Shown: positions 27,272-38,412, counted from the first letter of the stretch. The stretch: DNA of 53,546 bases from an uncultured Acidimicrobiaceae bacterium (GCA_903919455.1 CAIXIJ010000069.1:1-53546), one strand, 5' to 3'. Numbers and translations: made by a program. Notes: generated from the letters alone by a model not told the origin.

Positions 27272-27458
27272 GCCACGCAACCCGGGGTCAGTACCAGTTC
27301 GTCCCCGAGAACGAACCGTGACGTAGCTAGGACAGGTGTCACAAGCGACAGGTTTACCACGCCGACGCGCCGGCCACCGTGCCGTTGTGAACTCGTGCAC
27401 GCGTCGATGTCGAACGACATTGCGACCGTGGATTTCCCGCTCGCGACCCTTCTCCGTC

Positions 27459-27464
27459 TATCGT
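27459..27464 (+). promoter_or_regulatory. -10 box of the monohaem cytochrome c gene (leaderless)
   Basis: TATCGT fits TANNNT and ends seven bases before the GTG start; no ribosome binding site is present. Confidence 0.5.
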
Positions 27465-27471
27465 TCTCCTC

Positions 27472-28287
27472 GTGACCGAGATTCCCGAGCACCTGCTGAA
27501 GCGGAGCAAAGACGCCAAGGCCAAGGCCGATGGCGCCGAGGCGCCTGCCGACGCACCCGCTGCCCCCTCCTCTGCGCCAGCCACCACCGACGCTGCCGCC
27601 CCCGCTGTGGCGGCCAAGGCCGCTGCGCCCGCGGTGCCAGCCGCACCGGTGGTCAAGCCCGATACTCCGGTGGTGGCTGCCTACAAGGCCCGTCGCAAGA
27701 TCCCGGTGTGGGCCATGCTCACGCTGAGCATCCTCCCCGTGTGGGCGTTCATGTACGTGTTGGCGATGCAGCCCGTCACGGCGAAGGCCACCGGCCCACT
27801 CGGCGATGGCGCCGTGGTGTACTCCGGCAACTGCTCCGGCTGCCATGGTGGCGGCGGCGAAGGCGTCGGCTCCGCCTATGGCTTCGTGAACGGTTCCGTC
27901 ATGAAGACGTTCCCGCATATCGAAGATCAGGTCCGCTGGGTGGTGCTCGGCACCAAGGCATATCTCGATGCCGGCGTCAGCGTGTACGGCGACCCGAACC
28001 GCGAAGGCGGCGCGCACATCACCGGCGCCAGCGGTGGCCAGATGCCCGGCTGGAAGGGCAACCTCACCGATGCCGAGATCCTGGCTGCTGTCTGCGACGA
28101 GCGGTACGGCCTCGGCGGCGGCGACGAGGAGAGCGATGAATTCGCCCTGTGGTGCGCCACCGACAGTGCGGTGTACGCGGCACTCGAGTCAGGCGAGGCC
28201 ACCTTCGACAACCTGCACACCGTCATCGCCGATAAAGGCATCATGGAGATCGGCAGCACGCCGATCGCTGGTACCACCGCCGGCTGA
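27472..28287 (+). CDS. Membrane-anchored monohaem cytochrome c
   Basis: A 271-residue protein. Residues 1-75 are a cytoplasmic, Ala/Pro-rich stretch that begins with the motif IPEHLLKRSK also found at the start of the subunit-IV-like protein. One membrane helix (about 80-100) leads to a periplasmic domain with haem site CSGCH (121-125) and the likely axial methionine in GGQMPGWKG. It is transcribed away from the bc-nuo operon and probably carries electrons from it to a terminal oxidase that is not in this window. The start is a GTG without ribosome binding site; TATCGT seven bases upstream suggests a leaderless mRNA. Confidence 0.9.
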   Translation: MTEIPEHLLKRSKDAKAKADGAEAPADAPAAPSSAPATTDAAAPAVAAKAAAPAVPAAPVVKPDTPVVAAYKARRKIPVWAMLTLSILPVWAFMYVLAMQPVTAKATGPLGDGAVVYSGNCSGCHGGGGEGVGSAYGFVNGSVMKTFPHIEDQVRWVVLGTKAYLDAGVSVYGDPNREGGAHITGASGGQMPGWKGNLTDAEILAAVCDERYGLGGGDEESDEFALWCATDSAVYAALESGEATFDNLHTVIADKGIMEIGSTPIAGTTAG

Positions 28288-28320
28288 CCTGCGGTCCCAA
28301 CAACCGATTCGTCCTTCAGA

Positions 28321-28350
28321 TGTGGCCGCTTCCCTCGGGAAGCGGCCACA
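28321..28350 (+). terminator. Strong hairpin terminator after the cytochrome c gene
   Basis: A perfect 14-base-pair stem (left arm TGTGGCCGCTTCCC) closes a two-base loop and is followed by CTCTTA. It ends only ten bases before the start of the next + strand gene, so it would separate the two transcripts or act as an attenuator of the second. Confidence 0.75.
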
Positions 28351-28360
28351 CTCTTATGTC

Positions 28361-29617
28361 GTGAGCGACCGCGCGACCACCCTCACCGAGGTGCTCGTCA
28401 TCGGCGGCGGCCCCGCGGGGGCGGCGGCCGGCTACTGGCTCGCGCGCCACGGCCACGACGTCACCGTCGTGGAACGCAAGACCTTCCCTCGCGACAAGAC
28501 CTGCGGCGACGGCCTCACACCGCGCGCCGTGCACCAGCTCGACGAGATGGGCCTCACCGACCAACTCTCGAAGTACCACCGCTATCACGGGTTACGCGCC
28601 ACCGGCATGGGCCGCGAACTCGAACTGCAATGGCCGTCCCACTCGGTGTATCCCAGCCACGGTTACGTGGTTCGACGCCGCGAGCTCGACGAGATGGTCG
28701 CGACGAACGCAGTCGCAGCGGGCGCCACGTTGTTCACCGGGCACGAAGCCACCGGTCCGATCATCGACCGCGGATTCGTTCGAGGCGCCACGGTGCAGAC
28801 CGACGACGGCTCGACCAAGGAACTTCGCGCCAAATACATCGTGGTGGCCGATGGGGCCAACAGTCGCTTCGGGCGTTCGCTCGGCACGTTCCGCACGCGT
28901 GACTGGCCCTACGGCACAGCAATCCGCAGCTACTGGTCCACCCCTCGCCACGCCGAGCCCTGGATCGAATCGGCGCTCGACCTCAAGGACCGCAACGGCA
29001 ACCCACTACCCGGCTACGGATGGGTCTTCCCGCTTGGCGACGGCACCGTGAACATCGGCGTGGGCCTGCTCAGCACGTTGCGCGACTTCAAGAGCGTGAA
29101 CACCACGCACCTGCTCGAGGCATACGCACAACAGGTTGCCGAGCGGTGGGAGATCGACCCGGAGAATCCGGAAGCGAAGGCGAAGAGCGGCCGCATCCCC
29201 ATGGGCGGTTCGGTGGGTCCGAAGGCAGGACCGAACTATCTCGTCATCGGCGACGCGGCGGGCAGCGTGAATCCGTTCAACGGCGACGGCATCGATTACG
29301 CGTACGAGACCGGCCGCATGGCCGCATCGGTGTTGCACGAGGCACTCGTGGCCGCCGACCCCACCACCCTGCAGCAGTACCCGCGTCTGCTCGATGATGC
29401 CTATGGCGACTACTTCAAGGTGGCCCGTCTGTTCGCCCGCGTCATCGGTCGGCCGACGCTGATGCGCGAACTCACCCGCGTGGGCATGCACAACCGCACG
29501 CTGATGGAGTGGGTGCTCCGGATCATGTCGAACATGTTGCGCGACGACGAACTCGGCCCTGCCGAAGCCGCGTACAAGGCCGCCACCCAACTCGTGAAGC
29601 TCGCCCCCAACGCCTAA
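28361..29617 (+). CDS. Geranylgeranyl reductase family flavoprotein (MenJ-like)
   Basis: A 418-residue FAD-dependent reductase of the geranylgeranyl reductase family. VLVIGGGPAGAAAG (12-25) is the dinucleotide-binding motif, followed by ERKTFPRDKTCGDGLTPR, the family mark, and the second FAD motif YLVIGDAAGSVNPFNGDGID. In mycobacteria the homologue MenJ saturates one isoprene unit of menaquinone, and its gene lies beside a polyprenyl diphosphate synthase, as here. The respiratory operon next door fits the same role; geranylgeranyl lipid reduction remains possible. The GTG at 28361 is the first start after the terminator and gives the family N-terminus; the longer open frame covers the cytochrome gene. 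Confidence 0.88.
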   Translation: MSDRATTLTEVLVIGGGPAGAAAGYWLARHGHDVTVVERKTFPRDKTCGDGLTPRAVHQLDEMGLTDQLSKYHRYHGLRATGMGRELELQWPSHSVYPSHGYVVRRRELDEMVATNAVAAGATLFTGHEATGPIIDRGFVRGATVQTDDGSTKELRAKYIVVADGANSRFGRSLGTFRTRDWPYGTAIRSYWSTPRHAEPWIESALDLKDRNGNPLPGYGWVFPLGDGTVNIGVGLLSTLRDFKSVNTTHLLEAYAQQVAERWEIDPENPEAKAKSGRIPMGGSVGPKAGPNYLVIGDAAGSVNPFNGDGIDYAYETGRMAASVLHEALVAADPTTLQQYPRLLDDAYGDYFKVARLFARVIGRPTLMRELTRVGMHNRTLMEWVLRIMSNMLRDDELGPAEAAYKAATQLVKLAPNA

Positions 29618-29619
29618 CC

Positions 29620-29636
29620 CCCGACGCGCAGTCGGG
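29620..29636. terminator. Small hairpin between convergent isoprenoid genes
   Basis: CCCGAC and GTCGGG form a six-base-pair stem with a five-base loop within the 36-base gap between the reductase and the polyprenyl diphosphate synthase. It is a plausible shared terminator. Confidence 0.45.
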
Positions 29637-29653
29637 TCTGAAGGCTGTTGCGA

Positions 29654-30634
29654 TCAGAGGCTGGCGAGAAGGGCCGACGGCGCGGCGTGCAGCGCGTCGG
29701 TAGCGGCGCTGGGCGGCAACAGTTCACAGGAGGCCTCGGCGCGGGCCACCCATTCTTGCGCCGTGAGCATCGCGGCAGCCGGACCATCGTTGGAGCGCAC
29801 AATGGACAATGCCTTGTCGCGCTCGGCCTGATCCAGCGGCTTGCCGAGCAACGCCAGCAACTCCACCGCTGCCACACCACCGGCCTGCAGCGTGCGCAAG
29901 ACGGGAAGCGTGTAGACGCCCTCCACCATGTCGTGGCCTGCAGGCTTGCCGAGTTGCTCGTCGGTGGCGGTGATGTCGAGCAGATCGTCGACGATCTGGA
30001 ACACCATGCCGAATGCCTCGCCGTACTCGGTGAGCGCATCGATGGCGGGGCGGGGCAGACCGGCCACGATGCCGCCGATGCGAGCCGAGGTGGAATACAG
30101 CGAGGCGGTCTTGCCGCTGATGCTGCTGAGGTAACTGGCCTCGGGTCGGGCCGAGTTGTAGGTGTGGCGCAGTTCTTCGATCTGGCCTTCGCACAACCGG
30201 CCGATGGTGCGAGCCAACAAACCGGCCACCTCGGTGCCCAGCGACGCCGCGATCTCCGAGGCGCGAGCCAGCAGAAAGTCGCCGGCGAGAATGGCCTGCA
30301 GGTTCCCCCACTTGGCGTTCACCGTGTCGACGCCTCGCCGCGTGTCGGCTTCGTCCATCACATCGTCGTGGTACAGCGAACCAGTCTGCACGAGCTCGCA
30401 CGAGATGCCACCCTGGATGGCTCGCTCGCGCAATTCGTCGTCGGCCGGGCCAGCCACCTGGGCCGCCACCACGGTGAGCACCGGGCGCAATCGCTTGCCA
30501 CCAGCCACGATGAGGTGCGAAGCGATCTCACTGAGATATGCGTCGGGGGTACGCACCGAAGCCTTCAGCGCGTCTTCGATGCGCTCGAGGAGCGCAGCAT
30601 GCGACGGCAGGGCGAACAGGGGTGCGGATGACAC
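29654..30634 (-). CDS. All-trans polyprenyl diphosphate synthase
   Basis: A 326-residue prenyltransferase that extends allylic diphosphates with isopentenyl diphosphate. It has GGKRLRP (45-51), the first aspartate-rich motif HDDVMD (D90, D91, D94) and the second DDLLD (D216, D217, D220). Position next to a MenJ-like reductase suggests it makes the menaquinone side chain (GrcC/HepT-like); chain length cannot be read with certainty. The start is a GTG with TAGCCT seven bases upstream and no ribosome binding site, so it is probably leaderless. Confidence 0.93.
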   Translation of the reverse strand: MSSAPLFALPSHAALLERIEDALKASVRTPDAYLSEIASHLIVAGGKRLRPVLTVVAAQVAGPADDELRERAIQGGISCELVQTGSLYHDDVMDEADTRRGVDTVNAKWGNLQAILAGDFLLARASEIAASLGTEVAGLLARTIGRLCEGQIEELRHTYNSARPEASYLSSISGKTASLYSTSARIGGIVAGLPRPAIDALTEYGEAFGMVFQIVDDLLDITATDEQLGKPAGHDMVEGVYTLPVLRTLQAGGVAAVELLALLGKPLDQAERDKALSIVRSNDGPAAAMLTAQEWVARAEASCELLPPSAATDALHAAPSALLASL

Positions 30635-30641
30635 GCTCGCA

Positions 30642-30647
30642 AGGCTA
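30642..30647 (-). promoter_or_regulatory. -10 box of the polyprenyl diphosphate synthase gene (leaderless)
   Basis: TAGCCT on the minus strand fits TANNNT and is separated by seven bases from the GTG start. Confidence 0.5.
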
Positions 30648-30756
30648 CGCCCTCTAGCGGAGGCTGACCAACGGTGCTGTCAAGTCACCCCGGATCCCTG
30701 CCACGACAGGTCGCGCGAACCACCTCCTCCGGCACGTTGGTTTCTCCGGCCACCGA

Positions 30757-30762
30757 TACACT
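30757..30762 (+). promoter_or_regulatory. -10 box of clpC (leaderless)
   Basis: TACACT ends six bases before the clpC ATG, and the sequence between them is pyrimidine-rich with no ribosome binding site. A TTGG stretch further upstream is at best a weak -35 element. Confidence 0.5.
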
Positions 30763-30768
30763 CCCCCT

Positions 30769-33333
<2,565 letters not shown>

Positions 33334-33357
33334 GCACGGCGCGTTAGCGCTGACAGA

Positions 33358-34155
33358 ATGATCATCGTGCGTCGCGTCCTGTTTGTCGTTCTCGCCATGC
33401 TCGCTCTTGCGGCGTGCAAGGTGGACACGAGGGTCGATGTCGCAGTGCAGCCCGATGGCACCGGCACCATCACGCTCACGGCCGTGGCCGACGCGGAACT
33501 GGTGCAGAAAACGCCCGGGTTGGCCGAGGACCTTCGCTTCGACGACGTCACCGCCGCAGGGTGGGCCGTGGATGGTCCCACCCCCACTGCCGACGGTGGG
33601 TTGACGGTCTCCGTGGCGCATCCGTTCGCCACGGTGGAGGAAGCCACCGCGTTGCTGCAGTCGTTGAACGGCCCCGATGGCCCACTGCACGGGGTGGCCA
33701 TCGGTCGCACCGTCACTGCCGACGACATCACCACCACGCTGTCGGGCACCATCAGCGTGTCGAACGGTCTCGACGCATTCGCCGACCCCGATGTGCTGGC
33801 CGCGATCGGCGGCAGTCCCTACGCTGCAGATCTCGCGTCGTCGAACCTGCGGCCGGCAGATGCGGTCACCTTCACGTTCGCCGCCGACCTGCCCGGCACC
33901 GTGACGAACAGCTCCGTTGCCACCGGCACCGTCACCAGTGGCGAGACCGGCTCGGTGTGGAGCGTGCCGCTTGATGGCACCACCGCGGATCTGGCTACCA
34001 CCAGCGTGCTCGTACAGGGCTCGGGCGGCGGCGTGTGGGGCATCGTGGCCAAGGTGGCCCTCGTGGCGTTGGTGCTGTGGGTGCTGCTCGCTGCAGCGTT
34101 CATCGCCTTCGTGGCGAGAGCCCGCCGGGCAAAGGCGCAACGCAGCCCTCGCTGA
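33358..34155 (+). CDS. Predicted lipoprotein with C-terminal membrane anchor
   Basis: A 265-residue secreted protein of unknown function. A signal peptide ends in the lipobox LALAAC, so the cysteine near residue 20 is the likely lipidated N-terminus. The domain that follows (VDVAVQPDGTGTITLTAVAD) is beta-rich and resembles the LppM-like group of actinobacterial lipoproteins. A membrane helix (about 228-250) and a short basic tail end the protein. The start is uncertain: the ATG at 33358 is listed, but a GTG at 33367 lies seven bases after CAGAAT and would give a more regular signal peptide. Confidence 0.8.
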   Translation: MIIVRRVLFVVLAMLALAACKVDTRVDVAVQPDGTGTITLTAVADAELVQKTPGLAEDLRFDDVTAAGWAVDGPTPTADGGLTVSVAHPFATVEEATALLQSLNGPDGPLHGVAIGRTVTADDITTTLSGTISVSNGLDAFADPDVLAAIGGSPYAADLASSNLRPADAVTFTFAADLPGTVTNSSVATGTVTSGETGSVWSVPLDGTTADLATTSVLVQGSGGGVWGIVAKVALVALVLWVLLAAAFIAFVARARRAKAQRSPR

Positions 34156-34167
34156 CAGCGCCCGCCG

Positions 34168-35949
34168 CTATGGAGCTGGCTGCGGGGTCACCGTGCCTAC
34201 CGTCAACCCAGTGAGGCACATCGGGGCCGTGCCACCGATGAGACCGAGATCGATGTGGTCCAACTCGCCGGTCACCTCAAGGAACAGCTGGTGATCTGCG
34301 GACCTCACCACCGCTTCCTGCCGCACACCCGCTGCCGTGACGGAGAGCGCCGCATCGGCCCCGATGAAGTAGTCGAGGCGGATGACCCACCGCCAGTTGA
34401 AGAGCGCCTTGTTCAAGTCCACGCGAACGCGCGCACCGTTGTCGACAAGGGTGCCACACGCGCCCGGATCCAGCCTTCCGGTCGTTACAGCACCTACAAG
34501 GGACGGGCGAAGATGACCATCCATGTCGAGCGTGTACAACTGGCTGGTCGGCGTGTCGAACCGAACCGGCAATTCCATCGATTGCAGCACCTGACGCGAG
34601 GAACCGAGCGCGGTCACCCAAGGTGGAGTCGCTGCGTCGTACACCGCCACCTCTCCCAGCTCGGCAAGGTCCCGGCGTGCAGTTGCAACGAATGCTCGGA
34701 TCTTCGCGCCCGACATCCCCTTCACTGCGTAGGACGACGTGATGAAGGCCAACCCCACATACATGAGGGCGAACACGACATATCCCCACTCCCAACCTGA
34801 AGGAGCGGGCACTGTGTCGTGAGGACGACCGGCTTCCAGACGGGAAGCTGCGTCCACCATCGAGTCGGTAGACCTCACGGGCAGCAAGGCGAGCGTCAGC
34901 GCGATCGCTGCAATCAAGGTGAGGTCGGCCAGGTAGCGCGGTGCCAGTCCAACCAGCGAACCGAAGTACCCGCCGCGCACGAAGGTAGTCACCGTCACCT
35001 CGGCGACGAGATAGATCCCCAGCAACAACCAGGCCCGCCATGCGCTCCGTCGCCGCACCACGGTGAGTACAGCGAAGACCACGAACCCCACCAGGTAGGC
35101 CCAACCGTGGGTCACCAGGGGCGTGCTGTCGACTGCCCGCTCGGCATCGGCAAAGGGGCCCCCGAGCAGGTAGGGAATCGCCCCACCGGTGAGGGCCCGC
35201 CAGATCGCCAAGGGGTACGTTCCGACGGAGGGCCGCGGCGACTCGATCTGCGTCGTCACGGCGAGATAGAGCGGCAGGTACAGGGCCACGATGCCCAGAT
35301 ACGCCGCCCACGCCCGACGATCGCGCCGGAGTGACCTCAGGGCACCACGGACACCTCGGCCAGCGGGAAACCACAGCACCGTGACACAGGCGAGCACCAA
35401 CAGCGCAATGAGTGCCTTCTCCAGGAAGAAGACTCCCACGACGAAGAACGCACATGCAGCAACTATCTCGCGTGTGCGTCGGGTGCGGATGAAGCGCACG
35501 TGGTGCAGCAACGTGCCTGCGACCGCAAGTTGCAATGGAATGGTCGTGATGGCGGCCGCGTACCAAATGACTGACACGGTGGCGAGCGGGGCAAAGAGAA
35601 ACACGACCAACCCGGCAATTGCTGGCCACGAAGCGCCCACCAGTTCGCACAAGAGCCTCCACACAATGGCGCCAGCGCAGGATTGGAGTGCCACCAGAAC
35701 AAGGACCACCACAGAGAAGTTGAGGGGTGAGATCAGCTGTGGCGCGGCAAACAACAGTAGTTGCCCCGACAGAAGATGCCCGCTAAAGGGTTCAAAGACG
35801 TAGGAGAAAAACGGCTTCTGCGCGAAGTTCGCGAGGATCGCATAGTCGTCCTCACGGAAGTAACTCTGGCGAAGAATGACGAACAACATCACGGCCTGCG
35901 CAGCAATCAAGGCCACAGCAAACGTGCGCCATCGAGTCAATTCCCGCAT
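34168..35949 (-). CDS. GT-C-like multi-membrane protein, putative glycosyltransferase
   Basis: A 593-residue protein with about ten membrane helices in the first 400 residues and a soluble C-terminal domain of about 190 residues. The first extracytoplasmic loop carries REDDY (32-36), in the position where GT-C glycosyltransferases keep their catalytic acidic residues. The C-terminal part looks like a beta-rich extracytoplasmic domain. Together with the glycan genes that follow it probably transfers a sugar from a polyprenyl-phosphate donor. The exact family and substrate are not recognised. Confidence 0.7.
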   Translation of the reverse strand: MRELTRWRTFAVALIAAQAVMLFVILRQSYFREDDYAILANFAQKPFFSYVFEPFSGHLLSGQLLLFAAPQLISPLNFSVVVLVLVALQSCAGAIVWRLLCELVGASWPAIAGLVVFLFAPLATVSVIWYAAAITTIPLQLAVAGTLLHHVRFIRTRRTREIVAACAFFVVGVFFLEKALIALLVLACVTVLWFPAGRGVRGALRSLRRDRRAWAAYLGIVALYLPLYLAVTTQIESPRPSVGTYPLAIWRALTGGAIPYLLGGPFADAERAVDSTPLVTHGWAYLVGFVVFAVLTVVRRRSAWRAWLLLGIYLVAEVTVTTFVRGGYFGSLVGLAPRYLADLTLIAAIALTLALLPVRSTDSMVDAASRLEAGRPHDTVPAPSGWEWGYVVFALMYVGLAFITSSYAVKGMSGAKIRAFVATARRDLAELGEVAVYDAATPPWVTALGSSRQVLQSMELPVRFDTPTSQLYTLDMDGHLRPSLVGAVTTGRLDPGACGTLVDNGARVRVDLNKALFNWRWVIRLDYFIGADAALSVTAAGVRQEAVVRSADHQLFLEVTGELDHIDLGLIGGTAPMCLTGLTVGTVTPQPAP

Positions 35950-35988
35950 CGGCGCACCCTACGACATGACGTGGTCTCCGACAAACGA

Positions 35989-36021
35989 CAACGGCCCCAC
36001 GCCGATGGCGTGGGGCCGTTG
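35989..36021 (-). terminator. Intrinsic terminator of the small LPxTG gene
   Basis: A perfect 15-base-pair stem (35989-36003 with 36007-36021) around a three-base loop, starting 17 bases after the stop codon on the minus strand. It is followed on that strand by the T-containing stretch TCGTTTGTC. This is the strongest terminator of the window and isolates the gene from the glycosyltransferase downstream. Confidence 0.85.
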
Positions 36022-36038
36022 CAGAGACTGAGGTTGAA

Positions 36039-36347
36039 TCAGGCGAAGGTGCTGCGACGCTTCTTGGCGACGATCACTGCGGCAAGACCGAGGACCACGA
36101 GGCCGAGGGCGATCGCTGCGACCTGGAACGAGCTCGAACCCGTGGAGGGAAGCGAGCCGCCCTGGCCAGCGAGGCAGGCGAGGTAACCGTCGGTGTCGAA
36201 GACGCCGTTGGTCGTGAAGTCGGAAGCGCTGCAGGTGGCGGCGGCGCTTGCCGACGAGAACAGGTTGGTGGCAAGCACGGTGAGCAGACCGACGAGACCG
36301 AGAGCGGCCGCACCAAACTTCACCGGGTACTTCATGATCTTGTCCAT
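36039..36347 (-). CDS. Very small LPxTG cell-wall-anchored protein
   Basis: A 102-residue precursor. A signal peptide (about 1-36, cleavage near SASAA) precedes a short segment with two cysteines (C39, C58), then LPSTG (66-70), a hydrophobic helix (75-94) and the tail KKRRSTFA. These are the parts of a sortase substrate. After both cleavages only about 33 residues would stay on the wall, too few for an enzyme; the two cysteines could close a loop. It has its own promoter and strong terminator, which suggests high expression as a single-gene transcript. No sortase gene lies in the window. Confidence 0.85.
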   Translation of the reverse strand: MDKIMKYPVKFGAAALGLVGLLTVLATNLFSSASAAATCSASDFTTNGVFDTDGYLACLAGQGGSLPSTGSSSFQVAAIALGLVVLGLAAVIVAKKRRSTFA

Positions 36348-36385
36348 GTGTGGAGTTCCCCTTCCGCCGCAGCGGCAACGAACAT

Positions 36386-36401
36386 GGTGACCCTCGTCAC
36401 C
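36386..36401 (-). promoter_or_regulatory. Inverted repeat in the leader of the LPxTG gene
   Basis: GGTGAC and GTCACC flank four bases, just downstream of the predicted transcription start. It could be an operator or a leader hairpin. Confidence 0.35.
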
Positions 36402-36410
36402 TCGTCGGAC

Positions 36411-36416
36411 AGTATA
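36411..36416 (-). promoter_or_regulatory. -10 box of the LPxTG gene
   Basis: TATACT is the closest match to the consensus TATAAT noticed in the window. It lies 63 bases before the start codon, giving a leader of about 57 bases that contains an AAGGGGAA ribosome binding site. The -35 region is weak. Confidence 0.55.
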
Positions 36417-36447
36417 GACACGCTTCAACACGCTTCGCAATACCTGC

Positions 36448-38376
36448 TCACGACATCCATTCAGGTGCCGATTCGCTGCCCGCCACGCCCACACGCCGAG
36501 TGCGCCGCAGCCGGCGTACACCGCAGCCCACTGCCGCAAGCATCAGTCCCTGCGCCAGCAACGACGGCAAGGTGGCCAGGTTCCACACGGGTCCGCCACC
36601 CCCAGCGAACTGCAGTCGCCCATCGGCGGTCGCCGTGGCCGCCGATGAACCCCGGTGCCAACCACCACTCGCCGGGTGGTTCCAGACCACGGCATGGTCG
36701 CCCTCGACACGAACCCATGCCGGGCCGACGCTGTCCACCACCACCGGCGCCCCGGTGGCGACCTCGGTGGCCTGGCCGAGCCACCCGTTCACCCGGTACA
36801 ACGCGATCGCCTCGTCGTCGATGACCAACGACAGGTCGGGATCCTTGACCAACACTGCGTAGTCGGCGGCGTGCACCGTTTTCTGCAGAACCACCCAGCG
36901 AACCCCTAGCGATGCCAACGCGCTGCCCGGGGGCGACTGCTGCTCCACCATCGCACGTACCAACACTGCTGCGGTGGGCTCGCGAGGGTCGCTGCGTTCG
37001 CGCACTCCTACTTCCAGGCCATTGTCGCTGGCAGCCAGCACGTCGCCACCCAGGAACAGTGGCATCGGGTTCAGCACCCGCCGCACGGGGCCTCCTGGCA
37101 ACTGCTGGTTGAAGTACTGATACCAGGGAAGTGCGAGCACCGTGCCCGGTTCCTCACGCACGAACGAGCGGGCCTGATTCCAACTCGACGGCACCCGCTC
37201 AGCACGAAGTTGGCCGCCGATGCCCCACAACCCCGGCGCCACCAGCACCACAGCGATCACGCCCGGTAGCAACACCACTGCGCCCGCCGACCAGAGCCAC
37301 TTGGGCGATGCCAGCGCCGCGTCGTACGCCCGCTGCGCGCCCAGCACGGCAGCCGGTGCCAGCCACGCGAGGTACAGCACCAGGATGCGCTGCGGCTCGC
37401 GCCACACCGCGCCGACGGTGGTGCCGGTGAACCATTCGAGCACCGATGAGAACCCGACCATGGTCGAAGCGGCGGACACCAGCCATCCCACCACGGCGAG
37501 TACGACCATCGGCCGTCGCGCCCACGGCACGATGGCTCGAGTGCCAATGACGGCGAGCGCCACGAGCACCGCGCCACAGATCGCTTGCACCAGGCTGTTG
37601 GCACCCACCTGGAAGTAGCTGTTCCAGAACCCGCCACCGGCGCTCAGACGGAGCAGACCGAGTGGGCCACGCGCGTCGGTGCCGAACACAGCGCCCGTTG
37701 CGAGGTTTGCTTCGCCGGCAGCAGCGACTGCAAGGGCCGGTACAAGCCAGGCGCTCTGCGCCATAAAGGTGACGACCAACGCTTGCCACCACCGACGACG
37801 CTCGCCGCACAGCATCGCGATCACCACCACAACGACAGCGACCGAGCCACCGAAGTGGCCACCGAGGCCGAGCGCGGTGGCTCCAAGGAACGTGCGCGTG
37901 AGTGAACGACCCGGCCGCAGCAGAGTGGGCAGCACCCAGGGCAACAAGGCGAGCGGCACGGTGACCATGAAGTGACCAACTGCCGTACGGGTGAGCACGA
38001 ACGGAGAGAGGGCGTAGAGCGCTCCGGCGACGAAGCCCCATCGCGAGCCGAACGATGTGGCGAGTCGCGCCATACCCACCCAGGCCAGGACGAACACCAG
38101 CACCATCAACGCCTTGCCCGAGAGCGTGGCGGGTATGAGCGGCGACAGCCAGGAGATCGGCACCCACAGCGGCAACCGGCGCGGCAGTTCTGGGCCCAGA
38201 CCCCAGAAGCCGTTGGGGAGATCGAGGTGCGGCACCAGCACGAGATCGAGGTTGAACAGCGAACCCGGAGCCAGCGCCGGCCCCAACACCAGCAGCGCCG
38301 TCAGTAACGGCAGACCCCACGACAACAGGCTGCGGGAACGACGCACTTGCGGGCGGTCGTTCGCGCTGTCGTACAC
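36448..38376 (-). CDS. Large multi-membrane protein, putative GT-C glycosyltransferase
   Basis: A 642-residue protein with about twelve membrane helices in the first 420 residues, an extracytoplasmic domain (about 430-600) and a final helix with a basic tail. The arrangement resembles bacterial GT-C or YfhO-type envelope proteins; no catalytic motif can be named with confidence. It lies in the envelope locus and shares its start region with the divergent methyltransferase-sulfotransferase gene. The GTG at 38376 is chosen since TAAAGT is exactly seven bases upstream; another GTG at 38385 is possible. Confidence 0.72.
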   Translation of the reverse strand: MYDSANDRPQVRRSRSLLSWGLPLLTALLVLGPALAPGSLFNLDLVLVPHLDLPNGFWGLGPELPRRLPLWVPISWLSPLIPATLSGKALMVLVFVLAWVGMARLATSFGSRWGFVAGALYALSPFVLTRTAVGHFMVTVPLALLPWVLPTLLRPGRSLTRTFLGATALGLGGHFGGSVAVVVVVIAMLCGERRRWWQALVVTFMAQSAWLVPALAVAAAGEANLATGAVFGTDARGPLGLLRLSAGGGFWNSYFQVGANSLVQAICGAVLVALAVIGTRAIVPWARRPMVVLAVVGWLVSAASTMVGFSSVLEWFTGTTVGAVWREPQRILVLYLAWLAPAAVLGAQRAYDAALASPKWLWSAGAVVLLPGVIAVVLVAPGLWGIGGQLRAERVPSSWNQARSFVREEPGTVLALPWYQYFNQQLPGGPVRRVLNPMPLFLGGDVLAASDNGLEVGVRERSDPREPTAAVLVRAMVEQQSPPGSALASLGVRWVVLQKTVHAADYAVLVKDPDLSLVIDDEAIALYRVNGWLGQATEVATGAPVVVDSVGPAWVRVEGDHAVVWNHPASGGWHRGSSAATATADGRLQFAGGGGPVWNLATLPSLLAQGLMLAAVGCGVRRLRRTRRVGVAGSESAPEWMS

Positions 38377-38383
38377 TTCAGTC

Positions 38384-38389
38384 ACTTTA
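38384..38389 (-). promoter_or_regulatory. -10 box of the putative glycosyltransferase (leaderless)
   Basis: TAAAGT on the minus strand fits TANNNT and lies seven bases before the GTG. The divergent gene on the other strand starts 24 bases away, so regulators could affect both. Confidence 0.5.
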
Positions 38390-38412
38390 CGGTCATCTGG
38401 GGGACCCAATCG

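Noticed and set aside
27233-27400. Longer N-terminus for the first protein of the bc-nuo operon
   Set aside because: The extension is Arg/Cys-rich and not membrane-like, while a strong ribosome binding site precedes the GTG at 27232.
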